DNA of 64,000 bases, from positions 164,148-228,147 of the forward strand of contig CAJTPJ010000001.1 of NCBI GenBank assembly GCA_910578145.1, read 5' to 3'. Position numbers and translations under genes: made by a program. Positions 49,306-57,984 of the stretch are shown one piece after another (position 1 is the first letter of the stretch; each line of letters begins with the position of its first letter). Source of the stretch: an uncultured Christensenella sp. GTDB lineage: Bacteria > Bacillota > Clostridia > Christensenellales > Borkfalkiaceae. A model generated the notes under the pieces. That model had not been told where the DNA came from. It did not search any database and worked only from the letters and a program-made list of their open reading frames with translations.

Positions 49306-49563
49306 TTAACCGTTTTCTTTTGATTTTTTATACGCAGCGATAGCGCGCGCAAGTTGGTCGGGGCAAGAGGTGTTGTTGCGGCACTTTACGCCCTGTAAAA
49401 GATTTTGCACTTCGTCAATATCTTTTCCTTCTACCAAGCGAGAAACACCCTGCAAATTGCCGCTGCAACCGCCTATAAAGCGTACGCTATGCAATTTATT
49501 TTCTTCGTCAACTTCAAAAATAATTTGTCTTGAGCAAGTTCCCTGTGTCTGATAAGTAAACAT
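49306..49563 (-). CDS. TSCPD domain protein (TIGR03905 type)
   Basis: An 85-residue protein that consists only of the TSCPD domain otherwise found at the C-terminus of some ribonucleotide reductases. Visible Cys: GTCSRQI, GGCSGNLQG, VKCRN and TSCPDQL, the last giving the domain its name. In Clostridia this stand-alone version is common; metal binding is likely, function unproven. It follows the DUF4364 gene by nine bases (same strand), suggesting one unit. Confidence 0.9.
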   Translation of the reverse strand: MFTYQTQGTCSRQIIFEVDEENKLHSVRFIGGCSGNLQGVSRLVEGKDIDEVQNLLQGVKCRNNTSCPDQLARAIAAYKKSKENG

Positions 49564-49572
49564 AAACTACCT

Positions 49573-50097
49573 CTAATCGCAAAGGTTTTCGTATATAACC
49601 GAGTAAACGTCGGCGGCTTTTTCTTCCCATTTTTTATAAATAGCTTTGGCCGTCTTTTTGTCCGGTACTACGAATTTCAATTCAAGTATAGGTTGAACGG
49701 GCGCAAGTATTTTAAGCGAAACGGTAAAAGTGCCGTCTTTGTTTTGATAGTAGTCCGAGCGGCATTCCTGGCGGTTTCTGTACCTCGCGCTGTTTTTTTT
49801 GACAAACTGCGAAATTTCTTCACGCACGCTTTTGGGGATATTAATGTAAAAATTAGCAAGCGACTCCCTGCCGTCGGGCGTTATCGTATAAAGAGTGTCT
49901 TCGTCCTCGCCAACGACGCAAATAAAATTATCGTCAATCAACTTGTGAATGACGTTAACGCAGTCCATATACCCCATCCAGCTGTTGGAGGTAGAGCACA
50001 TATCCACGATAGTGCGCTCTGACAGCGCGCTTTCCATTTTATCAAAAACGAAAAGAATTATTAATTTGTTGGTGGATGTTTCGCCTGTGTTCAACAT
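49573..50097 (-). CDS. DUF4364 family protein
   Basis: A 174-residue protein of the DUF4364 family known mainly from Clostridia. The N-terminal half resembles a winged-helix regulator (KLIILFVFDKMESALSE, TIVDMCSTSNSWMGYMD, LYTITPDGRESLANF, in parts) and the C-terminal half is a ligand-like alpha/beta part with VSLKILAPVQPILEL. A DNA-binding regulatory role is inferred, not shown. Upstream of and co-oriented with the TSCPD gene. Confidence 0.85.
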   Translation of the reverse strand: MLNTGETSTNKLIILFVFDKMESALSERTIVDMCSTSNSWMGYMDCVNVIHKLIDDNFICVVGEDEDTLYTITPDGRESLANFYINIPKSVREEISQFVKKNSARYRNRQECRSDYYQNKDGTFTVSLKILAPVQPILELKFVVPDKKTAKAIYKKWEEKAADVYSVIYENLCD

Positions 50098-50238
50098 AAT
50101 AACTTAAAATGCGTTAAATATTGCAAACGCTTAATTATTATACATAATTATTTCAATAAAATCAAGATATATTAATTAAAAATAATTTAATTTTCAAATT
50201 ACTTGTGATATAATGAAAAAAAACGCGGAGAAGATTTT

Positions 50239-50976
50239 ATGAAAGGAATAGCAGAACAGGTTGCCTCGTTTTACGAAAAATGCGACGATATGAAAAACTG
50301 CAAATTCATTATGGCAACTACGAAAATCAAAGATTTATTGAAATGTATCGTAAATTGCCCCGAACTTTACAGGTTGTTTGAAACCGTTACAAAGGATTTC
50401 GATTACCCCGCGTTTAAAACCAGGTGTCTTTTGTGTCCCAACGACGGTTCATTGCCTTTAAATAGGCTGGTTTTACCTCAAACCGTGGGGCAAAGGCTTG
50501 CGTTTATATTCTGCCTTTTGGTGGAGTTTGATAAAGGAACGCTTAATTTTAACGACTTTTTGCGGCAGTTTTACCCCGAAGACGGCAGCTATTTTGCAAG
50601 TTATCAGGCGTTTTGCAACGTAGTTATAAAAAGTTTGCAAGACTGCGTTACGCAGGTTTTCAGGGAGCAGATTGAATTTGAAGCGGAAAGCCGTTCCGAC
50701 GGGGTTTCGGTGCAAATTTCTGAAATTACTTCCGCGCTGGGCGTTGCGGTTGCGCGTGAAATGCGCTACGTTACAGACAGCGGAATACCCGCCGACGACA
50801 AGGAAAACGGTTTAAAAATTCTTTCAAGGCTGGCTTTGGCGTTGAAAGAGGGCGACGAAGAGCTTATTGACGCGCTTTTGTGCGGCTATAACTACTTTGC
50901 TTTGCATTGTAACTGTGCTTCCGACGGTATTACGGAGCTGATAAAACTTATAGAAATTTACGAAGCGGCGTTATGA
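50239..50976 (+). CDS. Conserved hypothetical protein upstream of Nudix hydrolase
   Basis: A 245-residue mainly helical protein. Recognisable elements: a Cys pair CLLCP near residue 60, acidic loop GDEELID and a terminal HCNCASDG motif. I recognise no family. A TATAAT (50210-50215) and GGAG site precede the ATG. Its stop overlaps the Nudix gene start (ATGA), so the two are translationally coupled and functionally linked. Confidence 0.65.
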   Translation: MKGIAEQVASFYEKCDDMKNCKFIMATTKIKDLLKCIVNCPELYRLFETVTKDFDYPAFKTRCLLCPNDGSLPLNRLVLPQTVGQRLAFIFCLLVEFDKGTLNFNDFLRQFYPEDGSYFASYQAFCNVVIKSLQDCVTQVFREQIEFEAESRSDGVSVQISEITSALGVAVAREMRYVTDSGIPADDKENGLKILSRLALALKEGDEELIDALLCGYNYFALHCNCASDGITELIKLIEIYEAAL

Positions 50977-51503
50977 ACTTTTGCGAAAAGAAACTTGGCG
51001 GTATAACGGTTTACGATGGAAAAATTTTAAGGCTGGAAGTTGACGAAGTTGAACTTCCGGACGGGGCAAAGGCAAAGCGGGAGTGCGTAAGGCACCACGG
51101 CGGCGCGGCTGTTTTATGCGTTATAGACGGCGAAGCGCTGCTGGTAAAGCAGTTTAGATATCTCTACGGCAAGGAAATTTACGAAATACCCGCAGGCAAA
51201 CTTGAAAGGGGTGAAAACCCGCAGTTTGCGGCGGCGCGCGAACTTGAAGAAGAAACGGGTTACGTGGCGGGCAAACTTACGCCGTATCTTACTATTTATC
51301 CCACGCCGGGGTATACGGACGAAGTAATAAACGTGTACCTTGCCGAAGACCTAAAAAAACGCGCGCAGAAACTTGACGATGGCGAGTTTTTAAGCGTTGA
51401 GTTTATAAAGCTGGAAAAAGCCGTTGAAATGATTGCAAACGGAGAGATTTGCGACGGTAAAACTGTTGCGGCAATTTACAAATATTTAAGCGAAAAAAAA
51501 TAA
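50973..51503 (+). CDS. Nudix hydrolase, ADP-ribose pyrophosphatase-like
   Basis: A 176-residue Nudix enzyme. The box GKLERGENPQFAAARELEEETGY fits Gx5Ex7REuxEExGu in the positions near residue 80-100 and provides the metal-binding glutamates; shown here as GKLERGEN and RELEEETGY. The preceding QFRYLYGKEIYEIPAG motif is typical of the ADP-ribose pyrophosphatase group (NudF-like). It splits ADP-ribose to AMP and ribose-5-phosphate. Overlaps the upstream hypothetical gene. Confidence 0.9.
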   Translation: MNFCEKKLGGITVYDGKILRLEVDEVELPDGAKAKRECVRHHGGAAVLCVIDGEALLVKQFRYLYGKEIYEIPAGKLERGENPQFAAARELEEETGYVAGKLTPYLTIYPTPGYTDEVINVYLAEDLKKRAQKLDDGEFLSVEFIKLEKAVEMIANGEICDGKTVAAIYKYLSEKK

Positions 51504-51532
51504 AAGGGTTTGCCGAAAGGCAAACCCTTTTA
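51503..51532. terminator. Bidirectional terminator
   Basis: A 13-bp stem (51503-51515 with 51520-51532) and GAAA loop between convergent genes, with T/A-rich ends. The stem overlaps the last base of the Nudix stop codon. Confidence 0.88.
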
Positions 51533-51538
51533 AAAGTT

Positions 51539-51757
51539 TTAGTTACAACCGCATCCGCAGCCGCAACCGCCGTTACCGCATAAAAGATTGGACAGCGTGC
51601 CGTTTTTCCACATGCTGTACAAAAGCGCGATAAGGATAGGAGTGCAGCTACCGGAGAGAACGCCGTCAATACCGTTGCCGCTGCAGCTAGCCGCAAGCAA
51701 TAAAAGTATTAAAATCCAAAGGCAACTGTTGTTTCCGCAGCAAGAAAATAAGTTCAT
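51539..51757 (-). CDS. Small hydrophobic protein with Gly-Cys tail
   Basis: A 72-residue protein: Cys-rich beginning MNLFSCCGNNSC, a membrane-like stretch LWILILLLLAASCSG, a second hydrophobic stretch ending SMWKN and a tail of alternating Gly-Cys (GGCGCGCGCN). The ATG at 51757 follows a strong AAGGAGGAT site at 8 bases. Upstream in-frame extensions lack support. Such proteins are typical in sporulation-associated and cell-surface gene sets of Clostridia, but the role is unknown. The tail resembles that of the Cys-rich protein at 20085-20465. Confidence 0.65.
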   Translation of the reverse strand: MNLFSCCGNNSCLWILILLLLAASCSGNGIDGVLSGSCTPILIALLYSMWKNGTLSNLLCGNGGCGCGCGCN

Positions 51758-51771
51758 AAGTATCCTCCTTA

Positions 51772-51816
51772 CGCCCGCACGCTTATGTAGAATTTTATTT
51801 TTGGTCCGTGCGGGCA
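51772..51816 (-). other. Hairpin in the leader of the Gly-Cys protein gene
   Basis: GCCCGCACG and its complement CGTGCGGGC flank a loop of about 25 bases just ahead of the ribosome site. A regulatory leader is possible; a plain hairpin is not excluded. Confidence 0.4.
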
Positions 51817-51857
51817 ATTACCGTAACTATTTACGGTTATCGTATATTAAATAATAT

Positions 51858-52034
51858 TTAATTTCGCGTAAAAATGTTACAGCTTTGTTTATTCGCTTGC
51901 AAATTTTAATAAAGTTATGCTAAAATTGATATTATATTAATAAAATACTTTCGGCGGGCAATCTTCCCGACCGTTAACGGGTATAAATATATTTTTACTG
52001 CGGATATTCTTTTTGAAATCCGACGGAGGTTTTT
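51858..52034. other. Leader region of the ECF-type gene
   Basis: This region contains TATGCTAAAAT-like promoter elements near 51915 and several small hairpins (such as CCGTTAACGG near 51971). No known riboswitch is recognised. Confidence 0.35.
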
Positions 52035-52667
52035 ATGAAAAACGATAAGGCGCATTTAATTGCGTTTGTCGGCGTTATGTTCGCGCTTATTTTCGTGCTG
52101 TTTTTTCTTGAAGGAACGGTGTTGGCGGGCGTTAAGATAACGGCTTGTATTTTGTCGTTGCCCGTCGCAATAGCTTTAAGCGTTTACGACGATTGGAAAA
52201 AGAGTTTTATCGGCGGCACGCTTTTAGGGCTTGTAAGTTGCATTTTCTGCATTATATTCAGTTCGGCGTACATATTTTACGCCAACCCGCTTATTTCCGT
52301 CCTGCCGCGCACGTTTATCGGAGTAACCGCGTATTGGACGTACCGCGGGATATCCAAACTTTTAAACAAAGTAAAAAATAAATTCGTAAGTGAAACGATT
52401 CCTGCCGCGGTTGCAGGAATCGTAGGCTCGGTAACCAACACCGTTTTGTATTTGCTTGCGGTAAATATATGGGCGGGCGACGCTATGGGCGCGCTGACTG
52501 CAATACTCGGGGTTGCGGTAACTATTTATTTTCCCATAGAACTTGCGGCTTGCGCGGTGCTAGTGCCTGCATATACTGCGGCGCTTAAAAAAGTAAACCG
52601 CAAATTTATTGCAAAGCCGGTTAAAACGGATACGGATAAAGGCGTTGTAAATGATAATTTGTCTTGA
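52035..52667 (+). CDS. ECF transporter S component, probable pantothenate carrier
   Basis: A 210-residue membrane protein with six hydrophobic segments, including ALIFVLFFLEGTVLAGVK, CIFCIIFSSAYIFY, and AAVAGIVGSVTNTVLYLL in parts. This is the size and layout of ECF-type substrate-binding S components that use a shared energising module. The gene overlaps coaX by 17 bases; since CoaX phosphorylates pantothenate, pantothenate uptake (PanT-like) is a good inference from context. AGGTT-type ribosome site GGAGG lies 7 bases before the ATG. Confidence 0.75.
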   Translation: MKNDKAHLIAFVGVMFALIFVLFFLEGTVLAGVKITACILSLPVAIALSVYDDWKKSFIGGTLLGLVSCIFCIIFSSAYIFYANPLISVLPRTFIGVTAYWTYRGISKLLNKVKNKFVSETIPAAVAGIVGSVTNTVLYLLAVNIWAGDAMGALTAILGVAVTIYFPIELAACAVLVPAYTAALKKVNRKFIAKPVKTDTDKGVVNDNLS

Positions 52668-53427
52668 CGTAGGTAATACTAATATAAAATACGCCGTGTA
52701 CGACGGCGAAGAGATTAAACTCAGTTTCCGCGTGGCTACGGAGTACAAAAAAACTTCCGACGAGTACGGCGGTCAACTTATAAGCATTTTAGCCAACAAT
52801 GGTTTGCAGGCAAGCGATATAACGGGCGGAATAATTTCTTCGGTCGTTCCGCAGCTTGATTACACGCTTGAAAGAACGTGTTTAACCTATTTAAAAATTA
52901 AGCCGCTGGTATTGGCGCCAGGGCTTAAAACGGGGCTTAACCTAAAAGTTGACAATGCCAAGGAAGTTGGCGCGGACAGGGTTGTTAATAACGTATCCGC
53001 CGTTAAAAAGTACGGTTTCCCGCTTATAATAGTAGATTTCGGCACGGCGACGACCTTTAACGTAATAAACGAAAAAGGCGATTTCGTGGGCGGGGTAATA
53101 GCGCCGGGTATAAAAGGCTCGCTTGACAGCCTTGTAAACGGCACGGCAAAACTTCCGCGCGTGGAAATAGAGCGCCCTGCGGCGGTAATAGGTAAAAACA
53201 CGGTTACCAATATGCAGGCGGGTATTTTTTACGGCTTTGCCGGTCTTGTAGAATATATCGTTAAAAAAATAAAGCGCGAAATGAAAAGTACGGAAATTAA
53301 GGTGGTAGCCACCGGCGGATTTTCGGAAATAATAGCAAAGGAAATAAGTTGTATAGATATCGTTGACAAATTGTTGACGCTTGACGGGCTTAAATACTTA
53401 TACAATCTTAACAGTGTGGAGGAATAG
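52651..53427 (+). CDS. coaX: Type III pantothenate kinase
   Basis: A 258-residue ASKHA-fold kinase that makes 4'-phosphopantothenate, the first step to coenzyme A. Phosphate-1 motif DVGNTNIKYAVY at residues 5-16, the substrate region GADRVVNNVSA and phosphate-2 DFGTATTFNVI near residue 125 with conserved Gly. Length (258) is standard. It overlaps the carrier gene and ends one base before the hom gene start region, forming an operon. Confidence 0.96.
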   Translation: MIICLDVGNTNIKYAVYDGEEIKLSFRVATEYKKTSDEYGGQLISILANNGLQASDITGGIISSVVPQLDYTLERTCLTYLKIKPLVLAPGLKTGLNLKVDNAKEVGADRVVNNVSAVKKYGFPLIIVDFGTATTFNVINEKGDFVGGVIAPGIKGSLDSLVNGTAKLPRVEIERPAAVIGKNTVTNMQAGIFYGFAGLVEYIVKKIKREMKSTEIKVVATGGFSEIIAKEISCIDIVDKLLTLDGLKYLYNLNSVEE

Positions 53428-53428
53428 A

Positions 53429-54709
53429 ATGAAGAAAGTCGGAGTTGCAATTCTCGGTCTTGGCGTAGTAGGCGGTGGAACTTATAAAATTCTCACGGAG
53501 CATAAGGAATTTTACAAGAAAAATCACGGCGTTGAAATCACGGTGGAAAGTGTGCTTGAAACCAACAGACAGCGCGCGCTTGAACTCGGTGTGGACGAGA
53601 GCAAAATCTGCAATAACGTAGCTGAAATCTGTTCCAATCCGGAAGTGGATATAGTTGTGGAAGTGATAGGGGGCGTAGAACCCGCAAAATCGTTTGTAAT
53701 AGCCGCTTTAAACTCGGGTAAATCCGTAGTAACGTCAAATAAGGAGCTGTTTTGCAAATACAGCCACGAAATAGAGAAAATCGCCAAAAAGAACGGCGTT
53801 GGACTGTTTTACGAGGCAACCTGCGTTGGCGGCGTGCCCGTTATACGCACGCTGTTAGACAGCTTGCAGGGCAATAAAATAACGTCGATGATGGGCATTA
53901 TAAACGGCACTACAAACTATATTTTAACTAAAATGTCGGAATGCGGCTCGCCTTACGGCGAGGTTTTAAAAGAAGCGCAGAAATTGGGCTATGCCGAAGC
54001 CGATTCCACCGCAGACGTTGAAGGCTACGACGCGGCGTACAAACTGTCTATTTTGTCAAGTTTGTCTTTTCATACAAAAATTCCGTATACCGAAATTTAC
54101 AGGGAAGGCATTAAAGATATAAATAACGCGGATATAGTTTATGGAAAACAGCTTGGTTACGTGCTTAAACTGTTGGCTATAGGCAAAAACGGCGAAAACG
54201 GCATAGAAGTACGCGTTCACCCTACGTTCATCAAATCGTCGCACCCGCTTGCGGGCGTTAACGACAGTTATAACGCCGTTTATATAACGGGCGACAGTGT
54301 GGAGGACGTAATGCTTTACGGGCGCGGCGCAGGCGCAATGCCTACGGGTAGCGCTATCGTCGGCGATATCATTTATTGCGCAACGCACCCTACACACAAT
54401 TATTCAACTTTTAAAAATACCGAAAAAGCTGACCCCGCAACAAAGTTTGTAAAAAACTTTGAAAGCGCTTATTATATAAGGCTTTCCGCAGAGGACAAGG
54501 CGGGAGTGCTTGCCAAAGTAACTTCGCTTTTAAGCAAATATTCCATAAGCGTTTCGCAGGTAAACCAGGAAAATTGCGGAACGGCGGGAACTGCGCCCAT
54601 AATTCTCATAACCCATATAACTAAGGAAAACAACGTTAAAAAAGCCGTTGCGGACATAAACGCCACGGGTTTTGCAAAAGTTGAAAACTATATCAGGGTT
54701 GTTTCTTAA
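53429..54709 (+). CDS. hom: Homoserine dehydrogenase
   Basis: A 426-residue enzyme that reduces aspartate semialdehyde to homoserine in Thr/Met synthesis. N-terminal Rossmann motif AILGLGVVGGGTYKI, catalytic-domain motif GIINGTTNYILT, substrate residues around ADSTADVEGYDAAYK and a C-terminal ACT regulatory domain (about residues 350-426, SAEDKAGVLAKVTSLL) that binds Thr for feedback control. The ATG at 53429 has a GGAGG site 5 bases upstream and follows the coaX stop by one base. It is the last gene of the pantothenate operon. Confidence 0.96.
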   Translation: MKKVGVAILGLGVVGGGTYKILTEHKEFYKKNHGVEITVESVLETNRQRALELGVDESKICNNVAEICSNPEVDIVVEVIGGVEPAKSFVIAALNSGKSVVTSNKELFCKYSHEIEKIAKKNGVGLFYEATCVGGVPVIRTLLDSLQGNKITSMMGIINGTTNYILTKMSECGSPYGEVLKEAQKLGYAEADSTADVEGYDAAYKLSILSSLSFHTKIPYTEIYREGIKDINNADIVYGKQLGYVLKLLAIGKNGENGIEVRVHPTFIKSSHPLAGVNDSYNAVYITGDSVEDVMLYGRGAGAMPTGSAIVGDIIYCATHPTHNYSTFKNTEKADPATKFVKNFESAYYIRLSAEDKAGVLAKVTSLLSKYSISVSQVNQENCGTAGTAPIILITHITKENNVKKAVADINATGFAKVENYIRVVS

Positions 54710-54714
54710 AAAAC

Positions 54715-54742
54715 AAAAGGCTACCGAAAGGTAGCCTTTTTA
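54715..54742. terminator. Bidirectional terminator
   Basis: The stem AAAAGGCTACC and its complement with loop GAAA (54715-54740), flanked by T and A tracts, between hom and the convergent membrane protein gene. Confidence 0.9.
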
Positions 54743-54786
54743 ATTGTAACTTAACGTAAGTAAATTTTACAAATTGGAAACGTTGC

Positions 54787-55707
54787 TTAATATTTGTTAA
54801 GCGAATTGCTTAAAAGTTTTTGCGATTTAACAAGGTTGATAGTCGTCCAAACGTTGCCCGCTATAACGAACGCGTAGGAAACGATAGTATCAATTAAAAC
54901 GGCGGTGCGGTATTCGTCGTCCTGTAACAAAGTTTTAAACCACACAAATGGATTTTCGCCTTTCATATCCAATTCGTTTAAAGCTATATTTACATCTATA
55001 AGATAGGAAATAAACATAGCAAGAGTGATAAACACGATTGTTGAAACCCAAATTATTATAATTTTAATTTTGTCGTTTTTACCGCCCAGCTTATCCCAAA
55101 GCACTGCCGAAAGCAGGGGAGCTACTATAGCGCCTATCCAGCTTATCACACCGAGAACGCAGTACATAAATACCCAAATAGCCGCGCCGGCAACGCAGCC
55201 GGCAAGCACGCCCAAAGCGCCTTTAAGGTAGTTGTTGGGCGCGGAAGCCGTTTGTATTTCGTTGTTTCTAACGCGGTCGCAGTATTCGTCAAAACATTTT
55301 TCGTGCGCGTACATTTTATTAGAACCAATTCCTACAAGCCGCTTGTCTTCGGTTAATTCCTGTCCGCAAAACGCGCAACCGTGCGGCTGTTTGAAAGAAG
55401 AGATAAAGTTTATTGCGTCCTCTAAATAAGCCGCGCATTTTTTAGCCGAGTTAAAGGTATAAATGTCGCAGTAAAAACCGTAATCGTCTACCGAATACTT
55501 GTTTAAAGCGTACGCGCGCTTGTTAGCGCTAAGCCAGTCGGCAACTTGCAATTTTTCGTTTTCGTCAAGATGCACGTTTACTACAACGCTAATATTGCCG
55601 CTTAACGAAGTGCCGCTTACTTGATAGCCCTTAAACTCGCCGTAAAAGCTGGAGTTATCGAAATTAATGCCGTTTTCGGCAAAAAATCCGCTTAAAAATT
55701 TGTTCAT
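54787..55707 (-). CDS. Zinc-ribbon membrane protein, unknown function
   Basis: A 306-residue protein. Residues 1-105 form a soluble, mixed alpha/beta domain; residues 110-150 hold a zinc-ribbon-like region with CAFCGQEL and a second pair in HEKCFDEYC; residues 165-300 have four hydrophobic segments, including GVLAGCVAGAAIWVFMYCVL and VSTIVFITLAMFISYL in parts. The predicted role is unknown; the zinc-ribbon plus membrane tail design appears in many Clostridia. A GAGGG site lies before the ATG. It stands alone. Confidence 0.65.
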   Translation of the reverse strand: MNKFLSGFFAENGINFDNSSFYGEFKGYQVSGTSLSGNISVVVNVHLDENEKLQVADWLSANKRAYALNKYSVDDYGFYCDIYTFNSAKKCAAYLEDAINFISSFKQPHGCAFCGQELTEDKRLVGIGSNKMYAHEKCFDEYCDRVRNNEIQTASAPNNYLKGALGVLAGCVAGAAIWVFMYCVLGVISWIGAIVAPLLSAVLWDKLGGKNDKIKIIIIWVSTIVFITLAMFISYLIDVNIALNELDMKGENPFVWFKTLLQDDEYRTAVLIDTIVSYAFVIAGNVWTTINLVKSQKLLSNSLNKY

Positions 55708-55889
55708 AAATCCCTCGCAATTTTTTTGTCTAAAATAATCGACAATTTATTAATAAATGAATTTTATCACTAATATAACCTTATGTCAAGAAAAAAATAT
55801 TTTATTGTTAATTAAGCCGAAAATACTTGATTTTTTTTTATAAATTTAATATCATATTAATGCTCGGCTGAAAAACGCCGAACGGCAAT

Positions 55890-55980
55890 GCAGAGATGGC
55901 TGAGCGGTTTAAGGCGCACGATTGGAAATCGTGTGACGGCTAATACCCGTCCGGAGGTTCAAATCCTCTTCTCTGCGCCA
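55890..55980 (+). tRNA. tRNA-Ser, anticodon GGA
   Basis: A 91-nt class II tRNA with encoded CCA. Acceptor GCAGAGA pairs with TCTCTGC, anticodon loop TTGGAAA gives GGA (reads UCC/UCU), a long variable arm follows and the T-loop is TTCAAAT. It shares its acceptor stem with tRNA-Ser(CGA) at 22642. Confidence 0.96.
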
Positions 55981-56039
55981 GCAAATCGGCAAATTTCGTA
56001 AGAAGTTTGTCGATTTTACTTATTGCGTAGAGGTGGACT

Positions 56040-56366
56040 GTGGCTACGGGTAAAGATTTTTTAAATTATTTAATTGAACAGCTTCGCGGCTGTGACGATT
56101 TGACTTTCCGTCCTATGATGGGTGAATATTTGGTTTATTACAAAGGCAAACTCGTTGGCGATATCTGCAACGACAGGTTGCTTATAAAGTCTGTGGAAGG
56201 GGTTAAAAACCTGCTGCCCGACGCTGAAATGCAGTTGCCTTACGACGGCGCAAAAACGCCTATGGTGCTTATAGACGACGTTGACGACGGCGAGTTATTA
56301 ATTAAAGTATTTGAAACGGCGTACGCAGAACTGCCCGCGCCAAAACCTAAAACCAAACGTAAATAA
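56040..56366 (+). CDS. TfoX N-terminal domain protein
   Basis: A 108-residue protein comprising the N-terminal domain of TfoX/Sxy (competence regulator in Gammaproteobacteria) with LTFRPMMGEYLVYYKG and DDVDDGELLIKVFETAY. Stand-alone N-terminal domains are common in Firmicutes and have no demonstrated competence role. It starts at GTG with an AGAGG site 7 bases upstream and has a basic C-terminal tail KPKTKRK. It lies after tRNA-Ser and is followed by a terminator. Confidence 0.88.
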   Translation: MATGKDFLNYLIEQLRGCDDLTFRPMMGEYLVYYKGKLVGDICNDRLLIKSVEGVKNLLPDAEMQLPYDGAKTPMVLIDDVDDGELLIKVFETAYAELPAPKPKTKRK

Positions 56367-56380
56367 TATCGTATTAATTT

Positions 56381-56412
56381 GCGGGACGGACGGTTGCGTC
56401 CGTCCCGCTTTT
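56381..56412 (+). terminator. Terminator of the TfoX-like gene
   Basis: A perfect 12-bp GC-rich stem (56381-56392 with 56397-56408), loop GTTG and a T run. Confidence 0.9.
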
Positions 56413-56558
56413 AAATTATAATTTTTACTTATACGTATTAAAAAATTTTGAAATTGTAAGTGAATAAATATGCGTGTTTTATCGTTTGATTACTAAAATC
56501 TTATATGCTAAAATGAATATATACGATAAAAATTTATTATTTAATAGCGAGGACTATT

Positions 56559-57893
56559 ATGAAATACGTAGAGAGAGTATTGGAAAACCTTAAAAAGCAA
56601 AACCCCAACGAGCCGGAGTTTCATCAGGCGGCAACTGAAATTCTTACGACGCTTGCACCCGTGGTTGAACAGCACCCCGAGTATGAAGCTGCGGGGCTTT
56701 TGGAAAGGCTCGTAGAGCCCGAACGCGTAATTATGTTTCGCGTGCCTTGGGTGGACGACGGCGGCAAAGTACGCGTAAACAAAGGCTACCGCGTGCAGTT
56801 TAACAGCGCGATAGGACCCTATAAAGGCGGCTTGCGTTTTCATCCTTCGGTAAACCTTTCTATAATTAAATTTCTCGGGCTTGAACAAATTTTGAAAAAC
56901 AGCCTTACGGGGCTTCCCATCGGCGGCGGCAAAGGCGGCTCGGACTTTGACCCCAAGGGCAAGTCCGATAGGGAGGTTATGGCGTTTTGCCAAAGTTTTA
57001 TGACTGAACTTTACCGTCATATAGGCGCGGATACCGACGTTCCCGCCGGCGACATAGGCGTGGGCGGCAGAGAAATAGGCTATCTTTTCGGGCAATATAA
57101 AAGAATACGCGACGAGCACGTTGGCGTGCTTACGGGCAGGGGGCTTTCGTACGGCGGCAGTCTTGTAAGAACGGAAGCTACGGGTTACGGCTTGGTATAT
57201 ATAACCGAAGAAGCGTTGAAAGCCCGCGGCGATAGTTTAAAGGGCAAAACGGTAATAATTTCAGGTTCGGGCAACGTTGCTATTTACGCGTGCCAAAAGG
57301 CGCAAAGCCTTGGCGCTAAAGTAGTGGCTATGTACGATTCAAACGGCTATATATACGACCCTAACGGTATTAAGCTCGATATAGTTAAAGATATTAAGGA
57401 AGTTAAACGCGGGCGCATAAAGGAATATGCTCAGCGCGTTTCGGGCGCGACTTATACTGAGGGTTGCAGCGGTATTTGGAATATCCCTTGCGACGTTGCG
57501 CTTCCCTGCGCAACGCAAAACGAGATAGACGAAAATTCCGCGCGTGCGCTTGTTAAAAACGGCGTTAAGTTGGTTGCCGAGGGCGCCAATATGCCCTCTA
57601 CGCTTGAAGCTATAGAAGTTTTTCAGAAAAACGGAGTGGTATTTTTGCCTGCAAAGGCGGCAAACGCCGGCGGCGTGGCTACTTCCGCGCTGGAAATGGC
57701 GCAGTCGTCCGGCAGAATGTTTTGGTCGTTTGAAGAAGTGGACGAAAAACTTAAAGAAATTATGTCAAACGTTTACCGTAATATCGACGGTGCGGCAAAG
57801 GAATACGGATTTGAAGGAAACTACGTTATGGGCGCTAATATAGCGGGCTTTATCAAGGTTGCAACTGCAATGATGGCGCACGGAATAGTTTAA
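56559..57893 (+). CDS. gdhA: NADP-type glutamate dehydrogenase
   Basis: A 444-residue hexameric dehydrogenase that aminates 2-oxoglutarate to glutamate, fixing ammonia. The catalytic region reads GLPIGGGKGGSDFDPKG with the active-site Lys, and PAGDIGVGGREIGYLF gives the Asp. The cofactor loop is ISGSGNVAIYACQKAQ-type. Length and the N-terminal region (VERVLENLKKQNP) match the GDH1-type NADP enzymes of bacteria (about 445). No clear Shine-Dalgarno beyond GCGAGGA 6 bases upstream. A single-gene unit. Confidence 0.96.
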   Translation: MKYVERVLENLKKQNPNEPEFHQAATEILTTLAPVVEQHPEYEAAGLLERLVEPERVIMFRVPWVDDGGKVRVNKGYRVQFNSAIGPYKGGLRFHPSVNLSIIKFLGLEQILKNSLTGLPIGGGKGGSDFDPKGKSDREVMAFCQSFMTELYRHIGADTDVPAGDIGVGGREIGYLFGQYKRIRDEHVGVLTGRGLSYGGSLVRTEATGYGLVYITEEALKARGDSLKGKTVIISGSGNVAIYACQKAQSLGAKVVAMYDSNGYIYDPNGIKLDIVKDIKEVKRGRIKEYAQRVSGATYTEGCSGIWNIPCDVALPCATQNEIDENSARALVKNGVKLVAEGANMPSTLEAIEVFQKNGVVFLPAKAANAGGVATSALEMAQSSGRMFWSFEEVDEKLKEIMSNVYRNIDGAAKEYGFEGNYVMGANIAGFIKVATAMMAHGIV

Positions 57894-57903
57894 TTTAACG
57901 GTT

Positions 57904-57939
57904 AAAAGCGTTTTTGCCAAGGTGAAAACGCTTTTTTTG
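57904..57939 (+). terminator. Terminator of gdhA
   Basis: The stem AAAAGCGTTTT with AAAACGCTTTT (57904-57936) and a loop of about 10 bases ends in a T run. Confidence 0.85.
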
Positions 57940-57984
57940 TTTTATAGCACGTTAAAAAGTTTATAAATAAATAGCGAGGAAGAA

